NCBI RefSeq assembly: GCF_035189165.1 | Contig: NZ_CP045246.1 | Coordinates: 1,054,001-1,118,000 of the forward strand | Direction: 5' to 3' | Source of the DNA: Arthrobacter sp. JZ12 | GTDB lineage: Bacteria; Actinomycetota; Actinomycetes; Actinomycetales; Micrococcaceae | DNA: 64,000 bases | Part shown: positions 25,486 to 33,920 of the stretch, piece by piece | Position numbering within the stretch: the stretch's first letter is position 1 | Layout: the number at the start of each line of letters is the position of its first letter | Made by a program: the position numbers and the translations under genes | Notes under the pieces: generated by a model | What the model saw: only the letters and a program-made list of their open reading frames with translations | Databases searched by the model: none | Told to the model about the DNA's origin: nothing

Positions 25486-27276
25486 CTAGCTGATTGCCGC
25501 GATGACTGCACCTGCCGACACCGTGTCGCCCGGGGCCGCCGTGAGGCCGGAGAGCACTCCCGACTTGTGCGCCGTGAGCGGCTGCTCCATCTTCATGGCC
25601 TCCAGCACCACGATGAGGTCGCCCTCGGAAACCTCGTCGCCGTCCTTCACCGCGACCTTCACAATGGTTCCCTGCATGGGCGAGGTCAGGTCGTCGCCGC
25701 TGGCAGATGACGCAGCGCCTCCGCGTGCACGCGCTACCTTCTTCGGCTTCGCGGACGCCTTTCCGTTCGCGATGCCCAGCGAACCGGGAAGCACCACTTC
25801 CAGCCGTTTGCCGCCCACCTCGACGGTGACGCGCTGCCGGGTGTCGGCGTCGTCTGCGCCCTCGGCACCTGCCTCAGGTGTCCACGGCGCGATCGTGTTG
25901 TTGAATTCCGTTTCGATCCAGCGGGTGTGGACAGTGAAACTGCCGGACTCGGGTGCGAAGGCGGGGTCGCTGACGACGGCGGCGTGGAACGGCAGGACCG
26001 TCGGCATGCCTTCGATCTGCATCTCGGCCAGCGCCCGGCGGGCGCGGTCGAGTGCCTGAGCGCGGGTAGCACCCGAGACGATCAGCTTGGCCAGCATGGA
26101 GTCGAAGTTGCCGCCGACCACCTCTCCGGCCTCGATGCCTGAGTCCACACGGACGCCGGGCCCGGTGGGCAGCTTCAGGGTACGGACGGTTCCGGGTGCG
26201 GGCATGAAGCCCCGGCCGGCGTCCTCACCGTTGATGCGGAACTCGAAGGAGTGGCCGCGCACCTCGGGGTCCGTGTAACCGAGCTCCTCGCCCCGGGCCA
26301 GGCGGAACTGTTCGCGCACCAGGTCGATGCCGGTGACTTCCTCGGAGACGGGATGCTCCACCTGCAGACGGGTGTTCACCTCGAGGAACGAGATGGTTCC
26401 GTCCTGGCCGACGAGGAATTCACAGGTTCCGGCGCCCTGATAGGAAGCTTCGCGGAGGATGGCCTTCGACGCCTCGTACAGGCGGGCGTTCTGTTCCTCG
26501 CTCAGGAAGGGAGCGGGCGCTTCCTCCACGAGCTTCTGGTTGCGGCGCTGGAGGGAGCAGTCGCGGGTGGAGACGACGACGACGTTGCCGTAGGCGTCCG
26601 CCAGGCACTGGGTCTCGACGTGGCGCGGTGCGTCCAGGAAGCGCTCGACAAAGCACTCACCCCGACCGAAGGCAGCGGTGGCTTCACGGACGGCTGACTC
26701 GTACGCCTCGGGAATTTCCTCGCGCGAGCGGACCACCTTGATACCGCGTCCGCCGCCGCCATAGGCAGCCTTGATAGCGAGGGGGAGGCCGTACTGGTCA
26801 GCGAAGTCGAGGACTTCCTGCACTGAAGCAACGGGGTCCTTGGTTCCCGGGACCAGCGGAGCGCCCACTTTTTCGGCGATGTGGCGTGCCTGTACCTTGT
26901 CGCCGAGTTGGGCGATGGAGGCAGGTGAGGGGCCAATCCAGGTGAGTCCGGCGTCGAGCACTTTCTGCGCGAATTCGGCGTTCTCCGAGAGGAAGCCGTA
27001 ACCGGGATGGATGGCATCGGCGCCGCTGCGGGCGGCCACCTCGAGGATGCGGTCCATGACCAGGTAGGACTCGGCCGCGGTATTGCCGCCCAGTGCGAAC
27101 GCCTCATCGGCGAGCCTGACGTGGAGGGCGTCGCGGTCCGGCTCGGCGTACACCGCAACCGAAGCGATGCCTTCATCCCGAGCCGCCCGGATCACCCGGA
27201 CTGCGATCTCGCCGCGGTTGGCGATCAGGACTTTGGTGACGGGGTGTGCGACAGGCGCGGACATCGACTCGCTCAT
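25486..27276 (-). CDS. accA3: Acyl-CoA carboxylase alpha subunit (biotin carboxylase plus BCCP)
   Basis: A 596-residue AccA3-type chain. The biotin-carboxylase part spans about residues 15-460 ([37 protein letters not shown]-grasp [33 protein letters not shown]). The C-terminal biotin carrier domain has EAMKMEQPL, whose second Lys is biotinylated. It makes carboxybiotin for acetyl-, propionyl- or longer acyl-CoA carboxylation, with the beta and epsilon subunits encoded at 33.7-35.6 kb. The ATG at 27276 has AAAGGAG 10 bases upstream. A TGTAG-N5-CTACA site lies about 100 bases upstream. Confidence 0.95.
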   Translation of the reverse strand: MSESMSAPVAHPVTKVLIANRGEIAVRVIRAARDEGIASVAVYAEPDRDALHVRLADEAFALGGNTAAESYLVMDRILEVAARSGADAIHPGYGFLSENAEFAQKVLDAGLTWIGPSPASIAQLGDKVQARHIAEKVGAPLVPGTKDPVASVQEVLDFADQYGLPLAIKAAYGGGGRGIKVVRSREEIPEAYESAVREATAAFGRGECFVERFLDAPRHVETQCLADAYGNVVVVSTRDCSLQRRNQKLVEEAPAPFLSEEQNARLYEASKAILREASYQGAGTCEFLVGQDGTISFLEVNTRLQVEHPVSEEVTGIDLVREQFRLARGEELGYTDPEVRGHSFEFRINGEDAGRGFMPAPGTVRTLKLPTGPGVRVDSGIEAGEVVGGNFDSMLAKLIVSGATRAQALDRARRALAEMQIEGMPTVLPFHAAVVSDPAFAPESGSFTVHTRWIETEFNNTIAPWTPEAGAEGADDADTRQRVTVEVGGKRLEVVLPGSLGIANGKASAKPKKVARARGGAASSASGDDLTSPMQGTIVKVAVKDGDEVSEGDLIVVLEAMKMEQPLTAHKSGVLSGLTAAPGDTVSAGAVIAAIS

Positions 27277-27371
27277 GGGGTGTTTGGCTCCTTTGATCTG
27301 TTGGGAGCCTAGCGCGGTTTTGTTGCTACCGCCCATAAACCATGCCGATTCCCCGTGTTACCGAAGAAATA

Positions 27372-27390
27372 TTTGTAGGGAAGCTACAAA
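27372..27390. promoter_or_regulatory. Palindromic operator candidate upstream of accA3
   Basis: TTTGTAG-N5-CTACAAA is a perfect inverted repeat between maf and accA3. Its core TGTAG-N5-CTACA recurs with identical spacing upstream of the carboxyltransferase gene at 35676-35690, pointing to a shared regulator of acyl-CoA carboxylase. Confidence 0.6.
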
Positions 27391-27404
27391 CGGTCCGGCA
27401 CCCG

Positions 27405-28028
27405 CTAGGCGCGCCACAACTCTGTGATGCTTATTCCCGCCTCGCGCAGGAGCTCGCGCAGGGTGGAAATACTGAGTCCGACGACGGCGTGCGGGTCCCC
27501 ATCAACCTTGCGGATGAAGGCCCCGCCGCGGCCATCGATCGTAAAGGAGCCGGCGCAATGCAGCGGCTCTCCCGTGGCGACGTAAGCCTCGATCTCGGCG
27601 TCCTCCAACGGCATGAAATGGACTTCCGCGGAGGCGACCGCCCCGCCCGAGAACTGCCGGCCGCCGTCGTTCCTGTTGTCCACGAGCCAATGGCCGGTGT
27701 GCAGGGAGCCGTGCGATCCGGACATCCGCCGGATCCTCTCACGGGCGACGTTAACCTCGTAGGGTTTGCCGTGGGCCTCGCCCTCGAACTCGAAGACCGA
27801 GTCGCAACCGATGACGAGAGCGCCCTGTGCCTCCGGCAGTGCAGCGACAGCCTCGGCCTTTGCCCGCGCGAGCAGCTGCGCGGTGTCGTAGGGGCTGGGT
27901 GTGCCGTGCTCGGCGGTGACGCGGTCCTCGTCGACGTCGGAAACGGTGACCGTGTGGGCGATGCCCGCCTCGGTCAGGAGTTTGGTGCGGGCGGGCGAAG
28001 CGGAGGCGAGGATGAGCCGGACAGTCAT
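27405..28028 (-). CDS. maf: Maf-family nucleoside triphosphate pyrophosphatase
   Basis: A 207-residue Maf protein, which hydrolyses non-canonical or canonical NTPs to NMPs and is linked to septum control in other bacteria. The family start LILASASPARTKLLTEAGI, the middle VIGCDSVFEFEGE, and GGAFIRKVDGDPHAVVGLSI near the C-terminus are all visible. Length is typical. A TAGGCT box 7 bases before the ATG indicates a leaderless start. The neighbourhood with accA3 downstream is conserved in actinobacteria. Confidence 0.93.
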   Translation of the reverse strand: MTVRLILASASPARTKLLTEAGIAHTVTVSDVDEDRVTAEHGTPSPYDTAQLLARAKAEAVAALPEAQGALVIGCDSVFEFEGEAHGKPYEVNVARERIRRMSGSHGSLHTGHWLVDNRNDGGRQFSGGAVASAEVHFMPLEDAEIEAYVATGEPLHCAGSFTIDGRGGAFIRKVDGDPHAVVGLSISTLRELLREAGISITELWRA

Positions 28029-28035
28029 GAAGTCC

Positions 28036-28041
28036 AGCCTA
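28036..28041 (-). promoter_or_regulatory. -10 box of leaderless promoter for maf
   Basis: TAGGCT on the minus strand, 7 bases from the ATG at 28028, with no ribosome binding site between. Confidence 0.55.
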
Positions 28042-28074
28042 GTGTCACTGTTCTGCCGCTACCCCCAAACGAAA

Positions 28075-28126
28075 TGAGTTGGCAGGACACGCCCCATTCG
28101 GGGTGTGTCCTGCCAACTCAACGCGC
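28075..28126. repeat. Family A palindromic element, copy A2
   Basis: TGAGTTGGCAGGACACGCCCC and its near-perfect complement (28075-28095 and 28100-28120, one G-T pair, ATTC loop) form a 21-bp stem, followed by the family tail AACGCG. It lies 30 bases after the minus-strand stop of the symporter gene. Confidence 0.8.
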
Positions 28127-28155
28127 GGGGCGCAGGTGACGGAGGGAGGGGAGCG

Positions 28156-29559
28156 CTACACCTTGGTAGCGGCGAGCTCCTCGGTCTCCTTCGCGGCAGC
28201 TGCCGTATCGGCGTCGACATCGTCCGTGAACGGATCGCCGGTGCGCTTCGCGTTGTAGAGCTTGGCGTCCAGGATGCCCTCGCGCTTGGCAACAATCGTC
28301 GGCACCAGGGCCTGTCCGGCAACGTTGACCGCAGTGCGGCCCATGTCCAGGATCGGGTCGACGGCCAGGAGCAGTCCGACGCCGGCCAGCGGCAGTCCCA
28401 GCGTGGAGAGGGTCAGCGTGAGCATGACAACCGCACCGGTGGTGCCGGCAGTAGCAGCCGAGCCGAGAACCGATACGAGGGCAATCAGCAGGTACTGGCC
28501 GAAGTCCAGCTGGATGCCGAAGAACTGGGCGACAAAGATCGCGGCAATCGCCGGGTAGATGGCGGCGCAGCCGTCCATCTTAGTGGTGGCGCCCAGCGGC
28601 ACCGCGAATGACGCGTAGCTGCGGGGGACGCCGAGGTTCCGTTCGGTGACACGCTGGGTCAGCGGCAGGGTGCCCACCGAGGAGCGGGACACGAATGCCA
28701 GCTGGATGGCCGGCCACGCACCTGAGAAGTACTGCTTGACGGAGAGCCCGTTGGCGCGGATCAGGACCGGATACACCGCGAACAGAACCAGGGCCAGCCC
28801 TACATAGATTGCCAGGGTGAACTTGCCGAGCGAGCCAATGGTGTCCCAGCCGTAGACCGCGACTGCCTTGCCGATCAGGCCAACGGTGCCCAACGGCGCG
28901 ATCCGGATGATCCACCAGAGGACCTTCTGGATAACGGCAAGGGCGGAAGCATTGAACGCGATGAAGGCTTCGGCGGGCTTGCCCACCTTGAGTGCGGCGA
29001 TGCCGACGGCGACGGCGACAACCAGCACCTGCAGCACGTTGAAGCTGAGGCCGGTGGTGACTGCACCGGCGTCGTCCACGCTCGAGGACGCCTGAAGGCC
29101 GAGGAAGTTGGCGGGAACAAGTCCGGTCAGGAAGGCCCACCAGTCGCCGGTTCCGCCGGTGTACTCACCGGGGGCGGCGGCGTCAGTGTTGGCGCCCGGC
29201 TGGAAGACCGCACCGAGGCCGATTCCGATGACAACGGAGATAAGGGCGGTGATCGCGAACCAGAGCAGGGTCTGGCCGGCGAGGCGGGCGGCGTTGTGCA
29301 CGGCCCGTAGGTTGGTGATCGAGCTGACCACGGCGGTGAAGATCAGCGGTACGACGGCGGCGCGGAGCAGCGACACGTAGCTGGAGCCGATGGTTGCGAG
29401 GGTGGTCCCGAGTGCGTTCGGGGTCTCCTCGGTGTGGCCGGTGTACTTGGCCACGAGGCCGAGGGCAAGCCCTACCAGGAGGGCAGCGATGATTTGCGGT
29501 CCAAAGGAAGTTGCCCAGCGGGGCAGCCTGCGGGACGCCGGTGCGGTTTCTGAAGTCAC
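28156..29559 (-). CDS. Dicarboxylate/amino acid:cation symporter
   Basis: A 467-residue member of the DAACS (GltP/DctA/SstT) family, importing glutamate, aspartate, C4-dicarboxylates or serine with H+ or Na+. Eight or so hydrophobic segments and the hairpin-forming conserved region (SSVGTLPLTQRVTERNLGV, then a Met-Asp-Gly segment TTKMDGCAAIYPAIAAIF) are present. The GTG at 29559 is chosen because TACTGT lies 6 bases upstream and there is no ribosome binding site; an upstream in-frame ATG at 29580 would fall upstream of that expected transcription start. A family A repeat follows its stop. Confidence 0.88.
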   Translation of the reverse strand: MTSETAPASRRLPRWATSFGPQIIAALLVGLALGLVAKYTGHTEETPNALGTTLATIGSSYVSLLRAAVVPLIFTAVVSSITNLRAVHNAARLAGQTLLWFAITALISVVIGIGLGAVFQPGANTDAAAPGEYTGGTGDWWAFLTGLVPANFLGLQASSSVDDAGAVTTGLSFNVLQVLVVAVAVGIAALKVGKPAEAFIAFNASALAVIQKVLWWIIRIAPLGTVGLIGKAVAVYGWDTIGSLGKFTLAIYVGLALVLFAVYPVLIRANGLSVKQYFSGAWPAIQLAFVSRSSVGTLPLTQRVTERNLGVPRSYASFAVPLGATTKMDGCAAIYPAIAAIFVAQFFGIQLDFGQYLLIALVSVLGSAATAGTTGAVVMLTLTLSTLGLPLAGVGLLLAVDPILDMGRTAVNVAGQALVPTIVAKREGILDAKLYNAKRTGDPFTDDVDADTAAAAKETEELAATKV

Positions 29560-29565
29560 CCAGAA

Positions 29566-29571
29566 ACAGTA
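29566..29571 (-). promoter_or_regulatory. -10 box of leaderless promoter for the symporter
   Basis: TACTGT on the minus strand, 6 bases before the GTG at 29559. It decides the start in favour of GTG. Confidence 0.5.
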
Positions 29572-29718
29572 GGGCCACACGCGATAGCAAAGAGATTAGA
29601 GATTGCGAAATGTTACGGCGCTTGCTGAAGTGCTGAGCAGAGCTCGCCGTCCTTCTTCCCAGTACCGTCGCGGATCGCAGAAATTATTCCTAGTACCCGT
29701 GTGACTAAGCCGACAACC

Positions 29719-29782
29719 GTGACTTGGCAGGACACACCCCTTTCGGACGCTCTTTCGGGGTGTGCCCTGCCAACTCAACGCG
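29719..29782. repeat. Family A palindromic element, copy A3
   Basis: Arms GTGACTTGGCAGGACACACC(CC) and GGGGTGTGCCCTGCCAACTC pair around a 16-base loop, followed by AACGCG. Read on the minus strand it begins 8 bases after the DUF885 stop codon. Confidence 0.78.
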
Positions 29783-29790
29783 AGGGGGGT

Positions 29791-31503
29791 CTAGCTCAGA
29801 AGAGCCCTGCGGAGGGTATCCAACCCGACCGAACCGAGGTTGAGTGCGCGGGTATGGAAGTCGCGGAGGTTGAAGTCCTCGCCCTCGCGCTGCTTCACCT
29901 CGTCGCGGATCTGCTCCCAAAGCCGCTGTCCGATCTTGTACGCCGGCGCCTGCCCCGGCCAGCCGAGGTACCGGTTGAACTCAAAGTTGAGCTGGCCTTC
30001 GCTGATGGCGATGTTCTTCTTCAGGAAGTCGTAGCCCTTCTCAGGTGTCCAGGTTCCGGTGCCCCAGCGCTCGGGAATTTCCAGTTCGAGGTGGACGCCG
30101 ATGTCGAACACCACGCGGGCCACACGCATCCGCTGCGCGTCCAGCATGCCCAGGCGGTCGCCGGGATCGCTCAGGTAGCCGAGGTCTTCCATCAGCCGTT
30201 CCGCATAGAGCGCCCAGCCTTCACCATGTCCGGAGACCCACACGGCATTCCGACGCCAGGAGTTAAGCAATCCGCGCTGGTAGGTTGCAGTGGCGATCTG
30301 CAGGTGATGCCCCGGGACGCCCTCGTGGTAGACGGTGGTGGTCTCCTTCCAGGTGGTGAAGGTGTCCTCGCCCTCGGGGACGGACCACCACATGCGGCCG
30401 GGACGGGCGAAGTCATCGCTGGGACCCGTGTAGTAGATGCCGCCTTCCTTGGTGGGAGCAATGCGGCACTCCAGTGTGCGCATGATGTCCGGGATGTCGA
30501 AGTGCACTCCGGCGAGCTCATTGACCGCCCGGTCGGACAGGCCCTGCATCCAGGCCTGAAGCGTGTCCGTTCCATGTAGCTGCCGCTCCGGCGATTCGTC
30601 GAGAATGCGCATGGCCTCCTCGATCGTGGCGCCCGGCCGGATTTCGTTGGCCACCGCCTCCTGCTCGGCGATGAGCCGGTCGAGTTCCTCGACACCCCAG
30701 CGGTAGGTCTCCTCCAGGTCGATGGTTGCACCCAGGAACTGGCGGGACATCAGCGAGTAGCGCTCGCGGCCCACCGCGTCCTTCTCCGGGGCGGACGAAA
30801 GAAGCTCTTCGGTGAGGAAGGTCCTAAGGTTCCGGTACGCATTTCGGGCCGCTTCCGTTCCAGCGGTGAGCTGCGTGCGCACTGAGTCAGGCAACTCGCC
30901 GTCGGTGGTGCGGGCACCGGCGGCGAATTCATCAAAGTATCCGCCGTCAGCCGCGTACGACGACGCCTGCTCAGTCACGATCCGGATCTGCCGGGCGGCA
31001 GGCACGATCCCGCGGTTCCTGCCCTCGCGGAGGGAGGAGATGTACCCGCTGATCGCATCGGGAACGTTGCACAGACGACCGGCGATATGGCTCCACTGCT
31101 CCGCGGTGTCGGTGGGCATGAGGTCGAAGATCATGCGGATTCCCTGCGGCGGGCTGGCGAGGTTGTTCAGGTCTGCGAGGTTGAGCCCGGACTCGTGGAT
31201 TTCCAACTCCAGGCCGAGTCGCTCGCGCATCGCATCGAGGGTGACGGCGTCGACGTCGTCAGTTGGTTCAAGGTCATCAAGCCGGCTGAGGGCTTCCCGG
31301 GTGGCTTCTGCAAAAGCCTCAAGTCCGGCAGGGGAGTAGTCACGGTATTCGGTTTCGTGGCCTGGAAGCCCCAGTTCGGTGGCAAAACCCGGGTCGAGTT
31401 CGAGCAGCGTCTTGGTGTAGGCCTCGGCAACGGCGTCGATGGCCGTCTGGGCGCGCACTGGAGCCTCGGCGGTCTGGTGTTCAGGAAGAGTCTTGTTGAT
31501 CAC
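29791..31503 (-). CDS. DUF885 family protein (putative metallopeptidase-like)
   Basis: A 570-residue DUF885 protein. Members have a gluzincin-like fold: TVYHEGVPGHHLQIA carries HExxxxHH-type His/Glu residues and a downstream GHGEGWALYAERLMEDLG provides a further acidic ligand. The role is probably peptide or amide hydrolysis in the cytoplasm (no signal peptide), but the substrate is unknown. The GTG at 31503, giving VINKTLPEH, is chosen because TAGGCT lies 7 bases upstream. The ORF stays open further upstream to 31803, which would add about 100 residues unlike the family. A family A repeat follows. Confidence 0.82.
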   Translation of the reverse strand: MINKTLPEHQTAEAPVRAQTAIDAVAEAYTKTLLELDPGFATELGLPGHETEYRDYSPAGLEAFAEATREALSRLDDLEPTDDVDAVTLDAMRERLGLELEIHESGLNLADLNNLASPPQGIRMIFDLMPTDTAEQWSHIAGRLCNVPDAISGYISSLREGRNRGIVPAARQIRIVTEQASSYAADGGYFDEFAAGARTTDGELPDSVRTQLTAGTEAARNAYRNLRTFLTEELLSSAPEKDAVGRERYSLMSRQFLGATIDLEETYRWGVEELDRLIAEQEAVANEIRPGATIEEAMRILDESPERQLHGTDTLQAWMQGLSDRAVNELAGVHFDIPDIMRTLECRIAPTKEGGIYYTGPSDDFARPGRMWWSVPEGEDTFTTWKETTTVYHEGVPGHHLQIATATYQRGLLNSWRRNAVWVSGHGEGWALYAERLMEDLGYLSDPGDRLGMLDAQRMRVARVVFDIGVHLELEIPERWGTGTWTPEKGYDFLKKNIAISEGQLNFEFNRYLGWPGQAPAYKIGQRLWEQIRDEVKQREGEDFNLRDFHTRALNLGSVGLDTLRRALLS

Positions 31504-31510
31504 ACCCGAG

Positions 31511-31516
31511 AGCCTA
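31511..31516 (-). promoter_or_regulatory. -10 box of leaderless promoter for the DUF885 gene
   Basis: TAGGCT on the minus strand, 7 bases before the GTG at 31503, with TTCACG about 18 bases further upstream as a possible -35. Confidence 0.5.
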
Positions 31517-31609
31517 GCGGCACGTTGTTGCCGACGTGAACAGAAGGGGGTGGGGTGTGGACGGATCGTGATCGGATCGTGCTCCTGGAACCGTGACGCC
31601 TGTCTGCCG

Positions 31610-32902
31610 CTACCGCCGGCCGGCCAGCGCCTCACGGAAGGCGATTGCGGACGACTCGCTACTGTCGATCCGCCAGTCCGCCTCCTTGTGGATATGGAAC
31701 CAGACCAGTGCGACGACGTCGGGCTGGGCCGAGAGATAAGCGAACAGGTTCCTGTTCCAAGCGGCCTTGGACCCACCGATTTCCGAGGACGCTGTTTCGG
31801 CAATCATGATCGGCTTCCCGGGCGCAATTGCCCGCAGCTGGGACAGCCCCTTGCCGAACAGCACGTCGGGTTCCTGCCACGTGCTCCAAAGTTGGGAGGT
31901 TCCCCAGTTGTAGCCGTCGAGCGCCACCAGGTCCACGTACTCGGCGCCGGGGAAAAGCTGCGCCAGGTCGGTGGAGCCCCAGTAGGGCACATTGGGGTTC
32001 CAGACCCACTGGATGTTGGCGGCACCCGTGGAAGACACGACGTTGTGCACGTGCCGGTAGGCGGCGACGTAGTCACCGGGTCCGTTGCCGTTGACGCCCT
32101 CGGCCCACGGGTACCAGTTTCCGTTCATCTCGTGGCCGAAGCGGAGGTACACGGGGTGACCCCAGTCCCGCAGCGCGTAGCCCCACTGTCGCAGGTAGTC
32201 GTCGAAGTCACCGGCGGTGATGCGGTCGAGCGAGTAGGCCGGCTGCTCCACCCCGCCGCCCCAGGTCCAGGGCTCCCAGGTGAGCAGAGTTTCGGCCCCG
32301 CGGGCCCGGACCTGATCCAGCTCCCAGATGGGCGGAGCCTGGTTGAAGTCCTTGTAGGAGAGAACGATGGATGGTGCTTCCCCGGCGATCGCCGTGACCT
32401 CGTCCAGTTCGGTCGATGCCGCCGGACCGCCGTTGGTGCCTACACCGAAACGAATAGCCTTGCTGGTTCCGGTGAGCGAAGTCTCCGTCTCGGTCACAGG
32501 TTCCGGTTGGATGACCGTGAATGTCGCCGAGGCGGTGGTACCGCCTACCGTCGCCGTGATGGTGGCGGTAGGGCCGCTGCCCACGGCTATGCGCGTTTCG
32601 AACGCGCCGGCTCCGTTGGTCCTCACCTTCACCGACGCGCCCTCCGTAGTGACGGTCCCGGAAGTGCGCTTGGGGAAACCTGTTCCGGTGACGGTTACCG
32701 TGCTGCCTGCTTCCCCGGACGTGCTGCTCAGCGTAACCACGGCTGCCGCCTGAGCCGCTGGAACAATACCAACTGCCAACAGGGCGACGGTTGCGAGGAA
32801 GAGGAGGATGCGCCCTGCTGCCCGGCCCACAGCCGTGCCGGGTGCGTACGTCGGGGCTGAAGCGGTACGGGGACGAGAATTGAGCCCACTGATTGCTGAC
32901 AT
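31610..32902 (-). CDS. Secreted GH26-like glycoside hydrolase with Ig-like domain
   Basis: A 430-residue exported protein. The signal peptide (to about residue 50) ends near GIVPAAQA. Residues 52-125 form an IPT/Ig-like domain (STSGEAGSTVTVTGTGFP). The rest resembles a family 26 (beta-mannanase/lichenase-like) TIM barrel: LRFGHEMNGNWYPWAEGV carries the likely acid/base Glu, and IMIAETASSEIGGSKAAW the likely nucleophile Glu. It would cleave or bind a beta-linked polysaccharide, perhaps exopolysaccharide. The ATG at 32902 has AAAGG 7 bases upstream. A c-di-GMP-I riboswitch precedes it, linking it to the sessile/motile switch. Confidence 0.85.
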   Translation of the reverse strand: MSAISGLNSRPRTASAPTYAPGTAVGRAAGRILLFLATVALLAVGIVPAAQAAAVVTLSSTSGEAGSTVTVTGTGFPKRTSGTVTTEGASVKVRTNGAGAFETRIAVGSGPTATITATVGGTTASATFTVIQPEPVTETETSLTGTSKAIRFGVGTNGGPAASTELDEVTAIAGEAPSIVLSYKDFNQAPPIWELDQVRARGAETLLTWEPWTWGGGVEQPAYSLDRITAGDFDDYLRQWGYALRDWGHPVYLRFGHEMNGNWYPWAEGVNGNGPGDYVAAYRHVHNVVSSTGAANIQWVWNPNVPYWGSTDLAQLFPGAEYVDLVALDGYNWGTSQLWSTWQEPDVLFGKGLSQLRAIAPGKPIMIAETASSEIGGSKAAWNRNLFAYLSAQPDVVALVWFHIHKEADWRIDSSESSAIAFREALAGRR

Positions 32903-32914
32903 GAAGTGCCTTTG

Positions 32915-32992
32915 TGTTCGGTAACCCGGCTGACCCCGAGGGCCCCGTGGCTTTGCGTCCCCGGCTTGCACCGGGTTTGCCGTTATCGTTGC
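32915..32992 (-). ncRNA. Cyclic di-GMP-I riboswitch (GEMM-I) upstream of the GH26-like gene
   Basis: The minus-strand RNA contains the GEMM-I conserved blocks in order: GATAACGGCAAACC, a GNRA-like loop hairpin CCCGG-TGCA-CCGGG, GGACGCAAAGCCA (kink and ligand pocket), CGGGGCC, and GGTCAGCCGGGTTACCG, where GGTTACC closes P1. The ribosome binding site AAAGG lies about 7 bases after P1, so ligand binding could act on translation initiation. The whole element is in the 5' leader of the secreted glycosidase gene. Confidence 0.85.
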
Positions 32993-33112
32993 TGGTTCAA
33001 TTTTCCAGCTCAACTTCAAGGCACGCCGAAGTAGGCCTCACCAAACGCGCAGGAAAAGCGCAATTCGCTAAAGCGCGGGCGCCCCAAGCGCAGGTACAGC
33101 AAGCCCGGACCG

Positions 33113-33556
33113 TCAGGCGGTCCGTACGCTCCGCCCGGTCACCTTGCTGGGCCGGATCTCGATGAAGGTGGTGCGTGATCCGCCGGCCCACGGCGGCTCC
33201 GCTGCACGACCCCACAGTTCCGTCAACTGGGCGTCATCGCGCACTATCTCAGCCTTGCCGTGGGCGAGCACGGACCATCCCGCCATTTCAGCTGCCTTGA
33301 CCTCGTCCGCCTGGAAAGCGCAGTCGGCCAGCGGCATCAGGCTCCCGATATCCCCGTCCTCACTGGTACGGAAGTACAACGCGCCGTCGTGCACCAGGTA
33401 GTTGACCGGATAGATGTGGACGGCGCCGTCCTTCACGAAGCCAAGCCGACCCGTCTGCTGCGTGCTCAGGAGCGACCAGCACTTTGTCTCAGTCAGATCC
33501 TCGGACATGTGGAGCGTGCCGGGCATTCCCCGATATTCGGCTTCTCTGGGATCCAT
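33113..33556 (-). CDS. Pyridoxamine 5'-phosphate oxidase-like flavin-binding protein
   Basis: A 147-residue split beta-barrel protein of the PNPOx-like family. Family traits are CWSLLSTQQTGRLGFV near the start, IYPVNYLVHDGALYFRTSED, CAFQADEVKAAEMAGWSVLA, then a C-terminal FIEIRPSKVTGR. Such proteins bind FMN, F420 or heme and act as small oxidoreductases; the actual substrate is unknown. GGAAGGA lies 6 bases before the ATG. The gene may be read from the carboxylase operon upstream, though a weak GCGGGC-AGG-GCCCGC hairpin lies between. Confidence 0.82.
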   Translation of the reverse strand: MDPREAEYRGMPGTLHMSEDLTETKCWSLLSTQQTGRLGFVKDGAVHIYPVNYLVHDGALYFRTSEDGDIGSLMPLADCAFQADEVKAAEMAGWSVLAHGKAEIVRDDAQLTELWGRAAEPPWAGGSRTTFIEIRPSKVTGRSVRTA

Positions 33557-33683
33557 GTGCGTCCTTCCGGGCAGAACGGCTCAGTGCCGTCACTCGTGAT
33601 TCGGGCGAAATCACACCCAGCCTAAAGCGGGCCCTGCCCGCAGCGGAAGGACCTGTGGACGGCGAACCGCGATGTGCTCGGGG

Positions 33684-33920
33684 TCAGCGCAGCGCGCTTC
33701 GCCGCCAGGAGCCGGGTCCGGGCAGCGGCCCCAACCGGAGCTGGCTACGCCGGATCCAGGAACGGTGCGGTGCCGGCTTGGCCGCGCCGTCGTCGGTTGT
33801 TTGGAGGCCAAGCACGACGACGGCGAGGGCCGCTACTTCCTCGGGGGTCGGATTCCCGGCAACCACCTGGAACAGCGGAGGCTCGGGCGACTCTGTCTCC
33901 ACCGTGAACTCCGCGGTCAC
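33684..33920 (-). CDS. accE: Acyl-CoA carboxylase epsilon subunit
   Basis: A 78-residue protein of the AccE/PccE family, small subunits that stabilise the actinobacterial alpha-beta carboxylase. The core [20 protein letters not shown] is the family signature, and a Trp-Arg-rich C-terminal half ([23 protein letters not shown]) is typical. Its start overlaps the end of the carboxyltransferase gene by 4 bases, so the two are coupled. This small gene is easily missed because longer antisense frames overlap it. Confidence 0.88.
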   Translation of the reverse strand: MTAEFTVETESPEPPLFQVVAGNPTPEEVAALAVVVLGLQTTDDGAAKPAPHRSWIRRSQLRLGPLPGPGSWRRSALR

